Assembly: GCA_964507795.1 (NCBI GenBank) | Contig: CAZDQV010000067.1 | Location: 1-11,106, forward strand | Origin: UMGS973 sp964507795 | GTDB lineage: Bacteria > Bacillota > Clostridia > Peptostreptococcales > Anaerovoracaceae | Direction: 5' to 3' | DNA length: 11,106 nt | Part shown: positions 1 through 6,738 of the stretch, piece after piece | Numbering within the stretch: the first letter of the stretch is position 1 | How the letters are laid out: the number at the start of each line of letters is the position of its first letter | The notes under the pieces: model-generated | The model's database searches: none | The model's input: the letters and a program-made list of their open reading frames with translations, nothing else | Told to the model about the DNA's origin: nothing | Translations under genes and position numbers: made by a program

Positions 1-100
1 TTGACTACCATATAAAATTACACTACTCTCAAACACCGTCTCCCGCCACCAGCGAGGCAGATATGCTTGACTACCATATAAAATTACACTACTCTCAAAC
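1..100 (-). CRISPR. Type II-A CRISPR array, leader-proximal end (2 repeats, 1 spacer; continues left of the window)
   Basis: Two identical 34-nt stretches lie at 1-34 and 67-100, with a 66-nt period. Read on the minus strand the repeat starts GTTTGAGAGTAGTG and ends ATATGGTAGTCAA plus two more bases (GC at 66-65), giving a 36-nt repeat and a 30-nt spacer, the usual II-A geometry. The first copy lacks its last two bases because the window starts there. The spacer (35-64) is about 63% G+C, far above the AT-rich surroundings. The orientation is set by the cas operon and the tracrRNA: the repeat 5' end (GTTTGA) is at 100, next to the leader, so 65-100 is the newest repeat and 35-64 the newest spacer. 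Older spacers must lie beyond position 1. The repeat pairs with the anti-repeat at 6197-6232, which confirms the call. Array length is unknown. Confidence 0.96.
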
Positions 101-181
101 CTCAATTTCAGAGCAAATGCCCACTACAGCACATAATTTCACATGGTAATGCCACTATTTTAGTGTAATAAACACAAATCT
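101..181 (-). promoter_or_regulatory. CRISPR leader (DNA leader and transcribed leader RNA)
   Basis: This AT-rich stretch between the csn2 stop and the first repeat is the leader where new spacers enter. On the minus strand it ends AAATTGAG directly against the repeat's GTTTGAG. That is close to the ATTTGAG leader-anchoring motif known from streptococcal II-A arrays. If transcription starts near 181 (promoter at 188-216), about 80 nt of leader RNA precede the first repeat. That RNA has a 5-bp hairpin (CACTA AAA TAGTG, 165-153) and two anti-repeat segments: 169-161 (perfect 9-nt complement of repeat nt 10-18) and 150-131 (20-nt complement of repeat nt 12-31). The leader role follows from position; the boundary at 181 is inferred. 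Confidence 0.8.
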
Positions 182-831
182 CTATCTATTATATATTCAT
201 TAACCTCAATATTCAATTTCTTTTGATAATTGTTTACAAACAAAATATACACCTCTTGATAATTAGCCCACTTGCTGATATGAGTATAGTCTTCGTCCTC
301 CAGATACGAACTACAATTAATCAAAACAAACACTTCCTTATTCAAGAGATTTCGAACCGTCCCCATATATTCAAGCAATCTCTCAGAAAAAAATCCTTCG
401 GGTTCTTTCAAATGCAAATCATACTCCTTAACAAGATGAGCCAACTCAAAATCATCACTGAAATCTATATCGAATTCCGATGCCTCCTGCACTTTTTCAA
501 GAGCATCAACAAATTTCGAATGCAGTTCAACAAGCTCTGATTCAATATCATTAATTTGAATCTCTTTTACAAGCATCTCCACAAGCTTCTTCTGTAGCTC
601 TTTTTTGTCATAAGTAATATCCATTGGAGAACAGATAATATCAGCAAATTTATGCAATGCTTCCTCTTTGTCATTTATATAGAATCCCAGCTTCACGCTT
701 TTCTTTTTAATTTGTTCGTATATAGAAATCACAAGATCCTCAAAATATCTGGCGTTCTCTACAGTTATGAAATTAAGCTTATCCTTCCTCAAATCAAAAC
801 ATACATTAATCCTGTTATATACAATTCTCAT
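160..831 (-). CDS. csn2: Csn2, type II-A CRISPR adaptation protein (short form)
   Basis: This 223-residue protein is encoded last in the operon, between cas2 and the array, the diagnostic place of csn2 in subtype II-A. It starts MRIVYNRINVCFDL, and its length fits the short Csn2 family (about 220 residues). Members of that family form tetrameric, calcium-dependent rings that bind and slide on double-stranded DNA ends, and they are needed with Cas9, Cas1 and Cas2 for spacer capture. A charged, probably helical middle section (about residues 75-145) follows an N-terminal part rich in beta strands. The ATG overlaps the cas2 stop by four bases (ATGA, 828-831), so translation is probably coupled to cas2; no strong SD is visible. 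The 3' end carries the array promoter. No signal peptide or membrane segment is seen. Identification rests on context, length and overall sequence character. Confidence 0.92.
   Translation of the reverse strand: MRIVYNRINVCFDLRKDKLNFITVENARYFEDLVISIYEQIKKKSVKLGFYINDKEEALHKFADIICSPMDITYDKKELQKKLVEMLVKEIQINDIESELVELHSKFVDALEKVQEASEFDIDFSDDFELAHLVKEYDLHLKEPEGFFSERLLEYMGTVRNLLNKEVFVLINCSSYLEDEDYTHISKWANYQEVYILFVNNYQKKLNIEVNEYIIDRDLCLLH
188..216 (-). promoter_or_regulatory. Predicted sigma-70-type promoter of the CRISPR array
   Basis: On the minus strand, TTGAAT (216-211) and a perfect TATAAT (193-188) are separated by exactly 17 nt, inside the last codons of csn2. Transcription would start near 181 and run leftward through the leader into the repeats. 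No better candidate lies between the csn2 stop and the first repeat. Confidence 0.65.
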
Positions 832-1148
832 AAGATTACCAGCCTCTCATCCGAATCTATTATTGAGCTTTGTTTTTCACCTACAACATATTCCATCTTT
901 GAATACTGTTTTTCAGTTATGACCAGCATCTGAACAAGACCTTCATCAGGCTTATTACATCTGACTGCACCAACAATAGTATTTGCTACAGTCGGATTAA
1001 GAGCGATTTTGCAATAAACACTCTCCTGAAGCATCATAAAACCTTTTTTAATCAGAAATTTTCTGAACTGTCTATAGTTCCTTTTGTTTTCCAGTGTTTC
1101 TACAGGCAGATCGAAAAATACAATCACTCTCATATATCTATAGCTCAT
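828..1148 (-). CDS. cas2: Cas2, CRISPR adaptation endonuclease-fold subunit
   Basis: This 106-residue protein begins MSYRYMRVIVFFDLP, the conserved opening of type II-A Cas2 proteins, with the usual Asp of the ferredoxin-like fold at residue 13. It then has RQFRKFLIKKGF and a QESVYCK strand typical of the family. Cas2 dimers bridge two Cas1 dimers in the integrase complex that inserts spacers at the leader-repeat junction; its own nuclease activity is usually dispensable. The start at 1148 lies 11 bases inside cas1. An alternative Met at residue 6 (1133) is less likely, because the MSYRYMR opening is a family feature. The stop overlaps the csn2 start (ATGA). The gene is complete. Confidence 0.96.
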   Translation of the reverse strand: MSYRYMRVIVFFDLPVETLENKRNYRQFRKFLIKKGFMMLQESVYCKIALNPTVANTIVGAVRCNKPDEGLVQMLVITEKQYSKMEYVVGEKQSSIIDSDERLVIL

Positions 1149-2016
1149 CTCTGTAAAATTTTATCTGCGACACATCGTTATCATTAAGTGCATCAAATAT
1201 ACTTCTGCAATATACCTTAATCGCATTATTCACATACTGCTTCTTACCGTCAATAAGCACTTCCTCTTCAAACATAGAAAGCAACAGTCCTTTTTCCTCA
1301 TGTTCAAACTTTTCCAAGCGCAAATCATATACCTTTTTGTCAACAATTACTCTAAAAGGCTCCATCAGATCTGATGCAAGATTGAACTGATTGAACATAT
1401 TGTCATGAAACAATCCAAGCTGTGTCATATATCCATTGGCAACAACTTCCCTGTTGAAACATGATAAAATTATGGCATATCCATAGTTAAGAGCAGAGTT
1501 AACAGAATCCTCATTGCTTCTGGTAAATTCCATGCCAAACAAAGCATTGAAATATACTTTTGCCGCATGGCCTTCTCTGTTGGATTCATCACCAAATTTC
1601 ATTTCATTGGCGTACTGCAGAAGCATATCTGCCTCTGCGGTACGTCCTCTGAACATCAAATGCCACATCTGCCTTCTGATTTTTTCAGAGACAATTTCTG
1701 TCCATACGGCATCTTTGATTTCCTTAGACCAGCTGATTTGTTTTTTTATCTTGGCACTTGTGTCATGACTGCCATAGTACTGTAACAGCTCTGAACAAGG
1801 ATTGTGTTTTTCATCACAAAACACCACCTTGGTTTTCCTTTTAACAAGCTCACACAGCAGCATTGATGTAAGAGATACAGCTGTAGATTCTATTATGAGC
1901 ATACCAATCTCACTCAAGTGCACTCTATTCACTGCATCCTGTTTCCTTACAACCAGATAATCCATTTTGTAATCAAGCTTGGCACAGCCCGTAACAACAA
2001 CAGTTCTCCAACTCAT
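1138..2016 (-). CDS. cas1: Cas1, CRISPR integrase
   Basis: This 292-residue type II Cas1 is the metal-dependent integrase that joins prespacers to the leader-side repeat. The expected catalytic residues are visible: Glu148 in REGHAAKVYF, His204 in GLFHDN and Glu219 in LMEPFR. The N-terminal beta-rich dimerisation domain (about 1-90) opens MSWRTVVVTG and contains the usual HLSEIGMLIIES strand-turn. The alpha-helical catalytic domain fills the rest. The ATG lies only two bases after the cas9 stop, with no clear SD of its own, so expression is probably coupled to cas9. The 3' end overlaps cas2 by 11 bases. Length and motifs suggest an intact enzyme. Confidence 0.97.
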   Translation of the reverse strand: MSWRTVVVTGCAKLDYKMDYLVVRKQDAVNRVHLSEIGMLIIESTAVSLTSMLLCELVKRKTKVVFCDEKHNPCSELLQYYGSHDTSAKIKKQISWSKEIKDAVWTEIVSEKIRRQMWHLMFRGRTAEADMLLQYANEMKFGDESNREGHAAKVYFNALFGMEFTRSNEDSVNSALNYGYAIILSCFNREVVANGYMTQLGLFHDNMFNQFNLASDLMEPFRVIVDKKVYDLRLEKFEHEEKGLLLSMFEEEVLIDGKKQYVNNAIKVYCRSIFDALNDNDVSQIKFYRDEL

Positions 2017-2018
2017 AG

Positions 2019-5000
2019 CTACAATTTGATTCTATTCTCAAAAATACCTGTAACGGATTGATTAACAAGTACCAGTTCACCCTTGCATAAAGTATTTTTA
2101 TTAACTTTTATACTTCCTACTGTAGGATTCCCACCAATTAGTCTCAAATCTGCAGTAGTAGCAATATCGCACCTCAGCATGGTTAAAATCTGATCACAAA
2201 TTTTAGCTTTATCTCTCAAAGAATCCAATGCCACAAACTTTTCTCTATATTGTATCAATTCGCTCCCTTTGTTTGCAGGCCTTCCTTTGTATATTGTATT
2301 GTTCAGTTTATCACATAAAATATCATAAATCTTATTCAGCTTACCATCATCAAGGTTATCAAATTTTTCGCTGATTTCATATTCTGTATTCTTATCAAGA
2401 TATTTTTCAATAAGCCTTATATATTCAGCCGTTTCTTCATCAGTCACAAGCTGAACATTACATTTAAGCATTATATCTTTTTCATTCTCACCTCTCACTC
2501 TCATAGGGAATCCTCCTGCTACTATCAATGAGTTTTTCTTGATTTTTTCCCTAAGGACTTTAACATTTTTCAAGCCCTTTATATCCTCACAGTATTCTTC
2601 AAAAGCATTAGGATTGTCAGGTAGCATATTTGCGATATATACCGGTACACCAATAATATTTTTAACTCGTTCATTCTTTTTGCCATCAAATTCAATCAAT
2701 GCAAAATATGATGTTGCAGGACTTGTGTATCCTCCATACTTTTCTGGATCTAAATCCTTTTTAAGTCTTATCATTGCTCCAGTATTTTTCTTAGCCAAAG
2801 TTTCATTAAACAATTGCCCCTTACCACAATAGGTATACTCGGTATAGAGGATATTGTTCTTCCTCATGGTCTCTCTTACCTTCTCTATTGTTCCCGCTGT
2901 TTTGCTTCCTTTATCCGGAGCTTTCCATACCAGCTTGTCTCCTTTTTTGACATCAAAGTCAAATACTCTGTTTATACTGTAATTTGTCTTATAGTTATCC
3001 TTAAGCCATCTCATTGGATTGTTTGTAAACTTTGTATTGTACACATTACCAACAACAATGTTGAGATATGCATCCTTGGCATGATGATAGTCATTGAGCC
3101 TTCTTGATTTGAGCATCTTCAGATTATCATGCCTGAACTGTGAAACAAGATTCGCTTTAACATACACAATATCGGTATCTGTATACAGCTTTTTGAATAA
3201 ATCTGCTACCACCTTGGTCGATTGCCTTGTTTCAACAAGCTGTCTGCTTATGAAGCCTCCCAATTCCTCCTGTGAAAATTCTCCGGCCTTTGTTAGTCTG
3301 TCATATTTTTTCTTCGATATGAAACCTTCTTTCAAAAGTGCCGCCCACCAGCTTTTCATTCTGCTTTGAATCTCAGGTGATAATATACCGTTACTCTTCT
3401 TTGCGTTGTCAACCCTCTTTACAAGAACAAGATTATCCAAACTGTCATCTTTTATCTTTGACTGAGGATATATATGATCTCTATCCCATCTGGAGCCAGA
3501 GCTCATAAGCTCATCTAAATCAATCGGCTCTCCTGTATACATACACCTACCCTGCTGGGTATAATACAAAAACAGTTTTGTGCTGTTAAAGTCTCTTTCA
3601 TCTCTCTCGCTTATTTCTTTTGTCCAGTCTCTTGCATCTCTTTTGCATCCTGCATACAGCTCAAGCAACTTTTCTTTTCGTGGGTTTCTCTTTCCTTTAT
3701 TGCGTTGCTTTTGTTCATCACTTTCATTCTCGCGTGCCATTTCTATAAATATTTTGGCAGGAGCACAGCCCATCACTTTTTTGATTTCTTCAGCAATCTG
3801 CACCGTCTGCCAGATTGTCCTTTTGTTCATAGGTGAGGTATAAATATCTTTGAAGAGTGATTCATAAGTAAGCTCCGTAATTTCTCCTGATGCATCTGCA
3901 TTATATTTGTCAATTTCCTCTTTGAAAGTATATCTGTCACTCAAAAGCTGCATCAGGTTGTCATTGGTTTCCCACAAAGCCTTAATAATTGAGAATATTT
4001 CCCCAGTTTCCTTGTTTGTTCCTTCAATCCCACTCAAGAATTTCTCCGAGAAATTACCCCATCCGCTATATCTGAATTTGCATATGTTTTTCAGCTTTTC
4101 GTCGTCCACATCGTCTTTGTATTTGCTCTTTACAACAGCTTTTAGCATCTTATTGTCATCACCATAAATAGTCTTCCAGCGAATAATATTTTCTATCATT
4201 GATTTGACTTTATCATCAGCAACTGCAACTCCGAACACCTTTTTACTGAAGTCAAGATATGAATTCAATGAGGATTTAAAATCTTTATCAAAACCACTCA
4301 AATCTTCCGCTGTAAGTGTATCATCATCTTTTTTCAGATAACCCAAAAGCATTTTACCTGTGACTTTTGTATGTTTTTCAAAAAGTTCACTGTATAGTTC
4401 CTGTTTTAAAGCAACTGATATTTTATTACCTCTTATCCTCAAATTATTCAGTTCATTCAGAACCATATATTTTGAATAAATTAATGAGTTTTTAGGGACT
4501 ACATCCTCACCAAAAAGATATGTGCATTTATTTGTCATACGCTCTATAAATTTTTGGTTTGACGCCTCTTTATCAACCATCTCTTCAAAATTCCAAGGAT
4601 AGATTCTACCTTCTTTTTTTCTTTCTATCCATACATTTGCACCTTCGTCAATATGTCTGTTGCTCAAAGGCCCAATGTAATAAGGTACTCTGAATGAGAA
4701 TAAAGACATTACTTTCTCCGCTATTGTTACACCATTCTCGTCAGCCTCATCTAAAAATGGCATATAACCTTTTGCATTTTCAAGAATCTTTTCAAGCTCT
4801 GCCTTGTGCACCTGATTTGGTATTACACCATTATCCTTGCTCCTCTGAAGTGGCAGCAGACTCTGATTTTCGATTTCTTCAAGAAGTGCTTCATACATAC
4901 GTTTGTCTGCTGCATCAACCTTCTTATCTTTTATAATGTTTTTTAGCTCTTTATAGAAATCTTCCGTGCTGCATCGTTTGGCAGAATATTTCTTCCCATT

Positions 5001-6119
5001 CTTTTCAACACTCCCGATATAATTCACATAATTAGCCTTGCCTTTGTAGTCATTGAAAAAAGATTTATATGTTTTAGTATCGCAATATTTCTTCATAATC
5101 CGCTTTAATATTGCAAGATTTTCTTTGTGATGGTTGTACTGTTTAACCTTTGCATCAGACAGATTCTCTTCTCCATCCAAAATATCAACGAGAATATTCC
5201 AGTCATATACAGCCTTTATCACATCAATCACATAACATTTTTCAGGAAGCTTATCCTCAAGTTCATCATGGATTTCCTCTTCATATTTGTTATCAGAAAA
5301 CTTAAAGCTTTTTTTCTCAAGAAGCTCGGCATCATCCCCAAACAATTTTTTCATGTCTCCACTGTTCCCAACAATAAGCTTGCATATCTGTTCCACGGCA
5401 GCTTTCTTTGTTTTGTGCTCTTCCTTATCATACGCTTTTAAATCTTCATCCACCAGACTTGTCAATTCCTTAGCTTTTACTGATTTTGCAAGCCTTTTGT
5501 TTCTGAGAATATTTTCGAATTCATTTTCGAGTTCACTTCTGATTTCAATGTTCAATTCGTCTTTTACAACCTGGATTAGTTTTTCAAATGTTGCCGTAAA
5601 GCTCTTTGCATTATTTATATTGCCTTCTATAAGGAAGTGTCCCCTGTTCTTGATAATATGATGTATTGCCAGATACACCAGCCTGATATCATGCACATCT
5701 TCATTATCCATCAGTTCTTTTCTGAGATGAAAAACAGTAGGATATTGCATATGATATTCTTTATCCGTAAACTCATCATCATTAAAAAGAAAAAACTTAT
5801 CTCTTATATCTTCATCTTTGTCTTCTGCATGCAGTCTGCTCTCATTAAGTCTGATATAGAAAGAAGAATCAACTTTTGCCATTTCTTCTGCAAACAATTC
5901 CTGTAATATATTTATCCTTTGTTTCCTTCTGTCCAGCCTCCTTCGCATAGCTCTTTTAACTCTACGCTCCGCTGCAGTGTCAGCCTGCTCAAAAAGCCTG
6001 ATGCCCCATAAAGCCTTGCCTTTTCTTTTGAGTATATTATACTCCTCATCAGTAACTGCCCATCCAACTGAATTGCTGCCAAGGTCCAATCCTAAATAGT
6101 AAAGATAATTTTCACTCAT
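2019..6119 (-). CDS. cas9: Cas9, type II-A RNA-guided DNA endonuclease
   Basis: This 1366-residue Cas9 is close in size to the Streptococcus pyogenes enzyme (1368). It uses crRNA:tracrRNA guides to cut both strands of target DNA and also helps select prespacers. Visible parts: RuvC-I (YLGLDLGSNSVGWAV, Asp12), an arginine-rich bridge helix (about 52-75, RRVKRAMRRRLDRRKQR), a long alpha-helical recognition lobe, RuvC-II (KIFIEMAREN, Glu793), HNH (RWDRDHIYPQ, His882; likely partner Asn905 in VDNAKKS), RuvC-III (NDYHHAKDAYLN, His1013 and Asp1016) and a C-terminal PAM-interacting domain ending QSVTGIFENRIKL. All catalytic residues are present. The start at 6119 is chosen over an in-frame ATG 14 codons upstream (6161) because GGAGG sits 9 nt before it and MSENYLYYLGLDLGS is a normal Cas9 opening. 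The gene is more AT-rich than sbcCD. The C-terminal region lacks the R-x-R pair that reads GG in SpCas9, so the PAM may differ. Confidence 0.98.
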   Translation of the reverse strand: MSENYLYYLGLDLGSNSVGWAVTDEEYNILKRKGKALWGIRLFEQADTAAERRVKRAMRRRLDRRKQRINILQELFAEEMAKVDSSFYIRLNESRLHAEDKDEDIRDKFFLFNDDEFTDKEYHMQYPTVFHLRKELMDNEDVHDIRLVYLAIHHIIKNRGHFLIEGNINNAKSFTATFEKLIQVVKDELNIEIRSELENEFENILRNKRLAKSVKAKELTSLVDEDLKAYDKEEHKTKKAAVEQICKLIVGNSGDMKKLFGDDAELLEKKSFKFSDNKYEEEIHDELEDKLPEKCYVIDVIKAVYDWNILVDILDGEENLSDAKVKQYNHHKENLAILKRIMKKYCDTKTYKSFFNDYKGKANYVNYIGSVEKNGKKYSAKRCSTEDFYKELKNIIKDKKVDAADKRMYEALLEEIENQSLLPLQRSKDNGVIPNQVHKAELEKILENAKGYMPFLDEADENGVTIAEKVMSLFSFRVPYYIGPLSNRHIDEGANVWIERKKEGRIYPWNFEEMVDKEASNQKFIERMTNKCTYLFGEDVVPKNSLIYSKYMVLNELNNLRIRGNKISVALKQELYSELFEKHTKVTGKMLLGYLKKDDDTLTAEDLSGFDKDFKSSLNSYLDFSKKVFGVAVADDKVKSMIENIIRWKTIYGDDNKMLKAVVKSKYKDDVDDEKLKNICKFRYSGWGNFSEKFLSGIEGTNKETGEIFSIIKALWETNDNLMQLLSDRYTFKEEIDKYNADASGEITELTYESLFKDIYTSPMNKRTIWQTVQIAEEIKKVMGCAPAKIFIEMARENESDEQKQRNKGKRNPRKEKLLELYAGCKRDARDWTKEISERDERDFNSTKLFLYYTQQGRCMYTGEPIDLDELMSSGSRWDRDHIYPQSKIKDDSLDNLVLVKRVDNAKKSNGILSPEIQSRMKSWWAALLKEGFISKKKYDRLTKAGEFSQEELGGFISRQLVETRQSTKVVADLFKKLYTDTDIVYVKANLVSQFRHDNLKMLKSRRLNDYHHAKDAYLNIVVGNVYNTKFTNNPMRWLKDNYKTNYSINRVFDFDVKKGDKLVWKAPDKGSKTAGTIEKVRETMRKNNILYTEYTYCGKGQLFNETLAKKNTGAMIRLKKDLDPEKYGGYTSPATSYFALIEFDGKKNERVKNIIGVPVYIANMLPDNPNAFEEYCEDIKGLKNVKVLREKIKKNSLIVAGGFPMRVRGENEKDIMLKCNVQLVTDEETAEYIRLIEKYLDKNTEYEISEKFDNLDDGKLNKIYDILCDKLNNTIYKGRPANKGSELIQYREKFVALDSLRDKAKICDQILTMLRCDIATTADLRLIGGNPTVGSIKVNKNTLCKGELVLVNQSVTGIFENRIKL

Positions 6120-6128
6120 CACAAAATT

Positions 6129-6133
6129 CCTCC
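6129..6133 (-). promoter_or_regulatory. Ribosome binding site fixing the cas9 start
   Basis: The minus strand reads GGAGG here, nine bases before the ATG at 6119. No comparable site precedes the upstream in-frame ATG at 6161, so the shorter Cas9 is preferred. Confidence 0.85.
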
Positions 6134-6154
6134 ATAAAAAATTCACAAAACATA

Positions 6155-6183
6155 TTGACATCCATCCCGTATGGCATTAAACT
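6155..6183 (+). promoter_or_regulatory. Predicted tracrRNA promoter
   Basis: TTGACA (6155-6160) is a perfect -35. TAAACT (6178-6183), 17 nt later, matches the -10 at 4 of 6 positions. A start near 6190 would put the anti-repeat about 7 nt from the RNA 5' end, as expected for a tracrRNA. Confidence 0.6.
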
Positions 6184-6203
6184 ATATGTAATTTCATTGA
6201 CTA
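6176..6203 (-). promoter_or_regulatory. Candidate cas operon promoter overlapping the tracrRNA
   Basis: On the minus strand TAGTCA (6203-6198) and TTTAAT (6181-6176) are spaced 16 nt. They match the -35 and -10 consensus at 4 and 5 of 6 positions and place a start near 6169, about 50 nt before the cas9 ATG. The -35 lies inside the tracrRNA anti-repeat and the -10 overlaps the tracrRNA -10. This is the best candidate I see, but transcription from further right cannot be excluded. Confidence 0.4.
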
Positions 6204-6302
6204 CCATATGAAATTACACTACAAGTTCAAATAAAGAATTTTCCTAATCGCCTTCGGGCTCACATTGTGTGAAACTAATACTTGCGTAAGCAGGTATTTT
6301 TT
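6190..6302 (+). ncRNA. tracrRNA (trans-activating CRISPR RNA)
   Basis: The RNA base-pairs with the CRISPR repeats so that RNase III can process them, and it scaffolds Cas9. The anti-repeat at 6197-6222 is complementary to repeat nt 9-34 over 26 bp with one G-U pair. Then comes the AAGU bulge (6223-6226, opposite repeat GA at nt 7-8) and the lower stem UCAAAU (6227-6232, pairing repeat nt 1-6 with one wobble). This is the same architecture as S. pyogenes. A nexus-like stretch follows (6233-6249, containing UCCUAAUC; compare UCCGUUAUC in S. pyogenes). Three hairpins come next: GCC-UUCG-GGC (6250-6259), UCACA-UUG-UGUGA (6260-6272) and a 9-bp terminator stem with a GUAA loop (6277-6298). The gene diverges from cas9. 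The 5' end is inferred from the promoter; the anti-repeat and 3' end are read directly. Confidence 0.93.
6277..6302 (+). terminator. Rho-independent terminator of the tracrRNA
   Basis: AATACTTGC and GCAGGTATT form a 9-bp stem (one G-U) closed by a GTAA tetraloop, followed by six T (6297-6302). It has no T-run on the opposite strand, so it should not stop leftward transcription. Confidence 0.9.
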
Positions 6303-6337
6303 ATTTCCTTAATCACAGCCTCTCCATCTCTACCCAC

Positions 6338-6580
6338 CTAATAATCCAGGAGCTCACCATCATAGTCATACATGTCATCACCTTCATCATAAAAAGTAAA
6401 TTCTCCCCTGTCTATCTTTGTTTTGTTGCTCCACCATGGTTCATCATCCTCATCTTCTTCCTTGGTAAAGTCAATTTCTATCTCACACTCTCCTGCAGCC
6501 ACACGCTCCACCCAATCAGCCAAAGCCATTAACTTCTCTACAAGCCCACCCTGTTCACTATCTGCCTCACAACACATCAT
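6338..6580 (-). CDS. Hypothetical acidic small protein (80 residues)
   Basis: I do not recognise this protein. It opens MMCCEADSEQ, and 27 of 80 residues are Asp or Glu, including an EEDEDDE run near residues 41-47 and a tyrosine- and aspartate-rich tail. It has no signal peptide or membrane segment. A plausible amphipathic helix lies at about residues 12-30 (LVEKLMALADWVERV). It lies between the tracrRNA terminator, facing it tail to tail, and a good minus-strand promoter (6746-6774). Its own ATG has only a weak SD (GAAG), while an excellent GGGAGG site 40 nt upstream starts a different frame that ends after 16 codons (6567-6617). The gene may therefore be translationally coupled to that micro-ORF, or may have suffered a one-base frameshift near its start. 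It is a real gene only with moderate confidence. Confidence 0.5.
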   Translation of the reverse strand: MMCCEADSEQGGLVEKLMALADWVERVAAGECEIEIDFTKEEDEDDEPWWSNKTKIDRGEFTFYDEGDDMYDYDGELLDY

Positions 6581-6617
6581 ATATTTCTTCGATTTTGATA
6601 TCTATATCATCTATCAT
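6567..6617 (-). CDS. Micro-ORF (16 codons) with a strong ribosome site
   Basis: ATG at 6617 follows GGGAGGAAG (6629-6621), one of the best SD sequences in the window, yet the frame ends after MIDDIDIKIEEIYDVL. It overlaps the 80-codon ORF by 14 bases in another frame. Deleting one base around 6582-6585 would join the two frames into one acidic protein of about 92 residues. It is either a translated leader that couples to the next ORF or the true start of a broken gene. Confidence 0.4.
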   Translation of the reverse strand: MIDDIDIKIEEIYDVL

Positions 6618-6628
6618 TTGCTTCCTCC

Positions 6629-6706
6629 CTAAAACAAAAACCTCAAGACAAAGCATCTCTGCTCTGCCCTGAAGTCATATCCCTTTACCTTACCTATATT
6701 TTTCAT
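6629..6706 (-). CDS. Small ORF (25 codons) after the promoter repeat
   Basis: The ORF starts at 6706 after GAGAGGG (6719-6713, 6-nt spacing) and ends in TAG, whose last G begins the SD of the 16-codon ORF. It opens MKNIGKVKGYDF and ends LRFLF, a basic peptide with a hydrophobic tail. It is the first ORF after the promoter at 6746-6774. I know no function for it. It could be a leader peptide, a small protein or the decayed start of a longer gene; chance is not excluded. Confidence 0.35.
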   Translation of the reverse strand: MKNIGKVKGYDFRAEQRCFVLRFLF

Positions 6707-6738
6707 CTTGTACCCTCTCGTAAACACACTATGTTTGC

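Noticed and set aside
160..165. Terminator between csn2 and the array (CACTATTTTAGTG hairpin at 153-165)
   Set aside because: The stem has only 5 bp and is not followed by a T-run on the minus strand, so it is more likely part of the leader RNA structure.
2539..5906. Several plus-strand frames of 80-124 codons across cas9
   Set aside because: They are antisense shadows of an intact cas9, with no SD and no protein-like composition.
6119..6161. Longer Cas9 starting at the ATG at 6161 (14 extra residues)
   Set aside because: There is no SD before it, the extension has no Cas9 character, and GGAGG stands properly before the ATG at 6119.
6155..6197. Full natural single-guide RNA with a lower stem upstream of the tracrRNA
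   Set aside because: Only the upper-stem mimic is present; no GUUUGA-like partner for the UCAAAU lower stem lies at the right distance.
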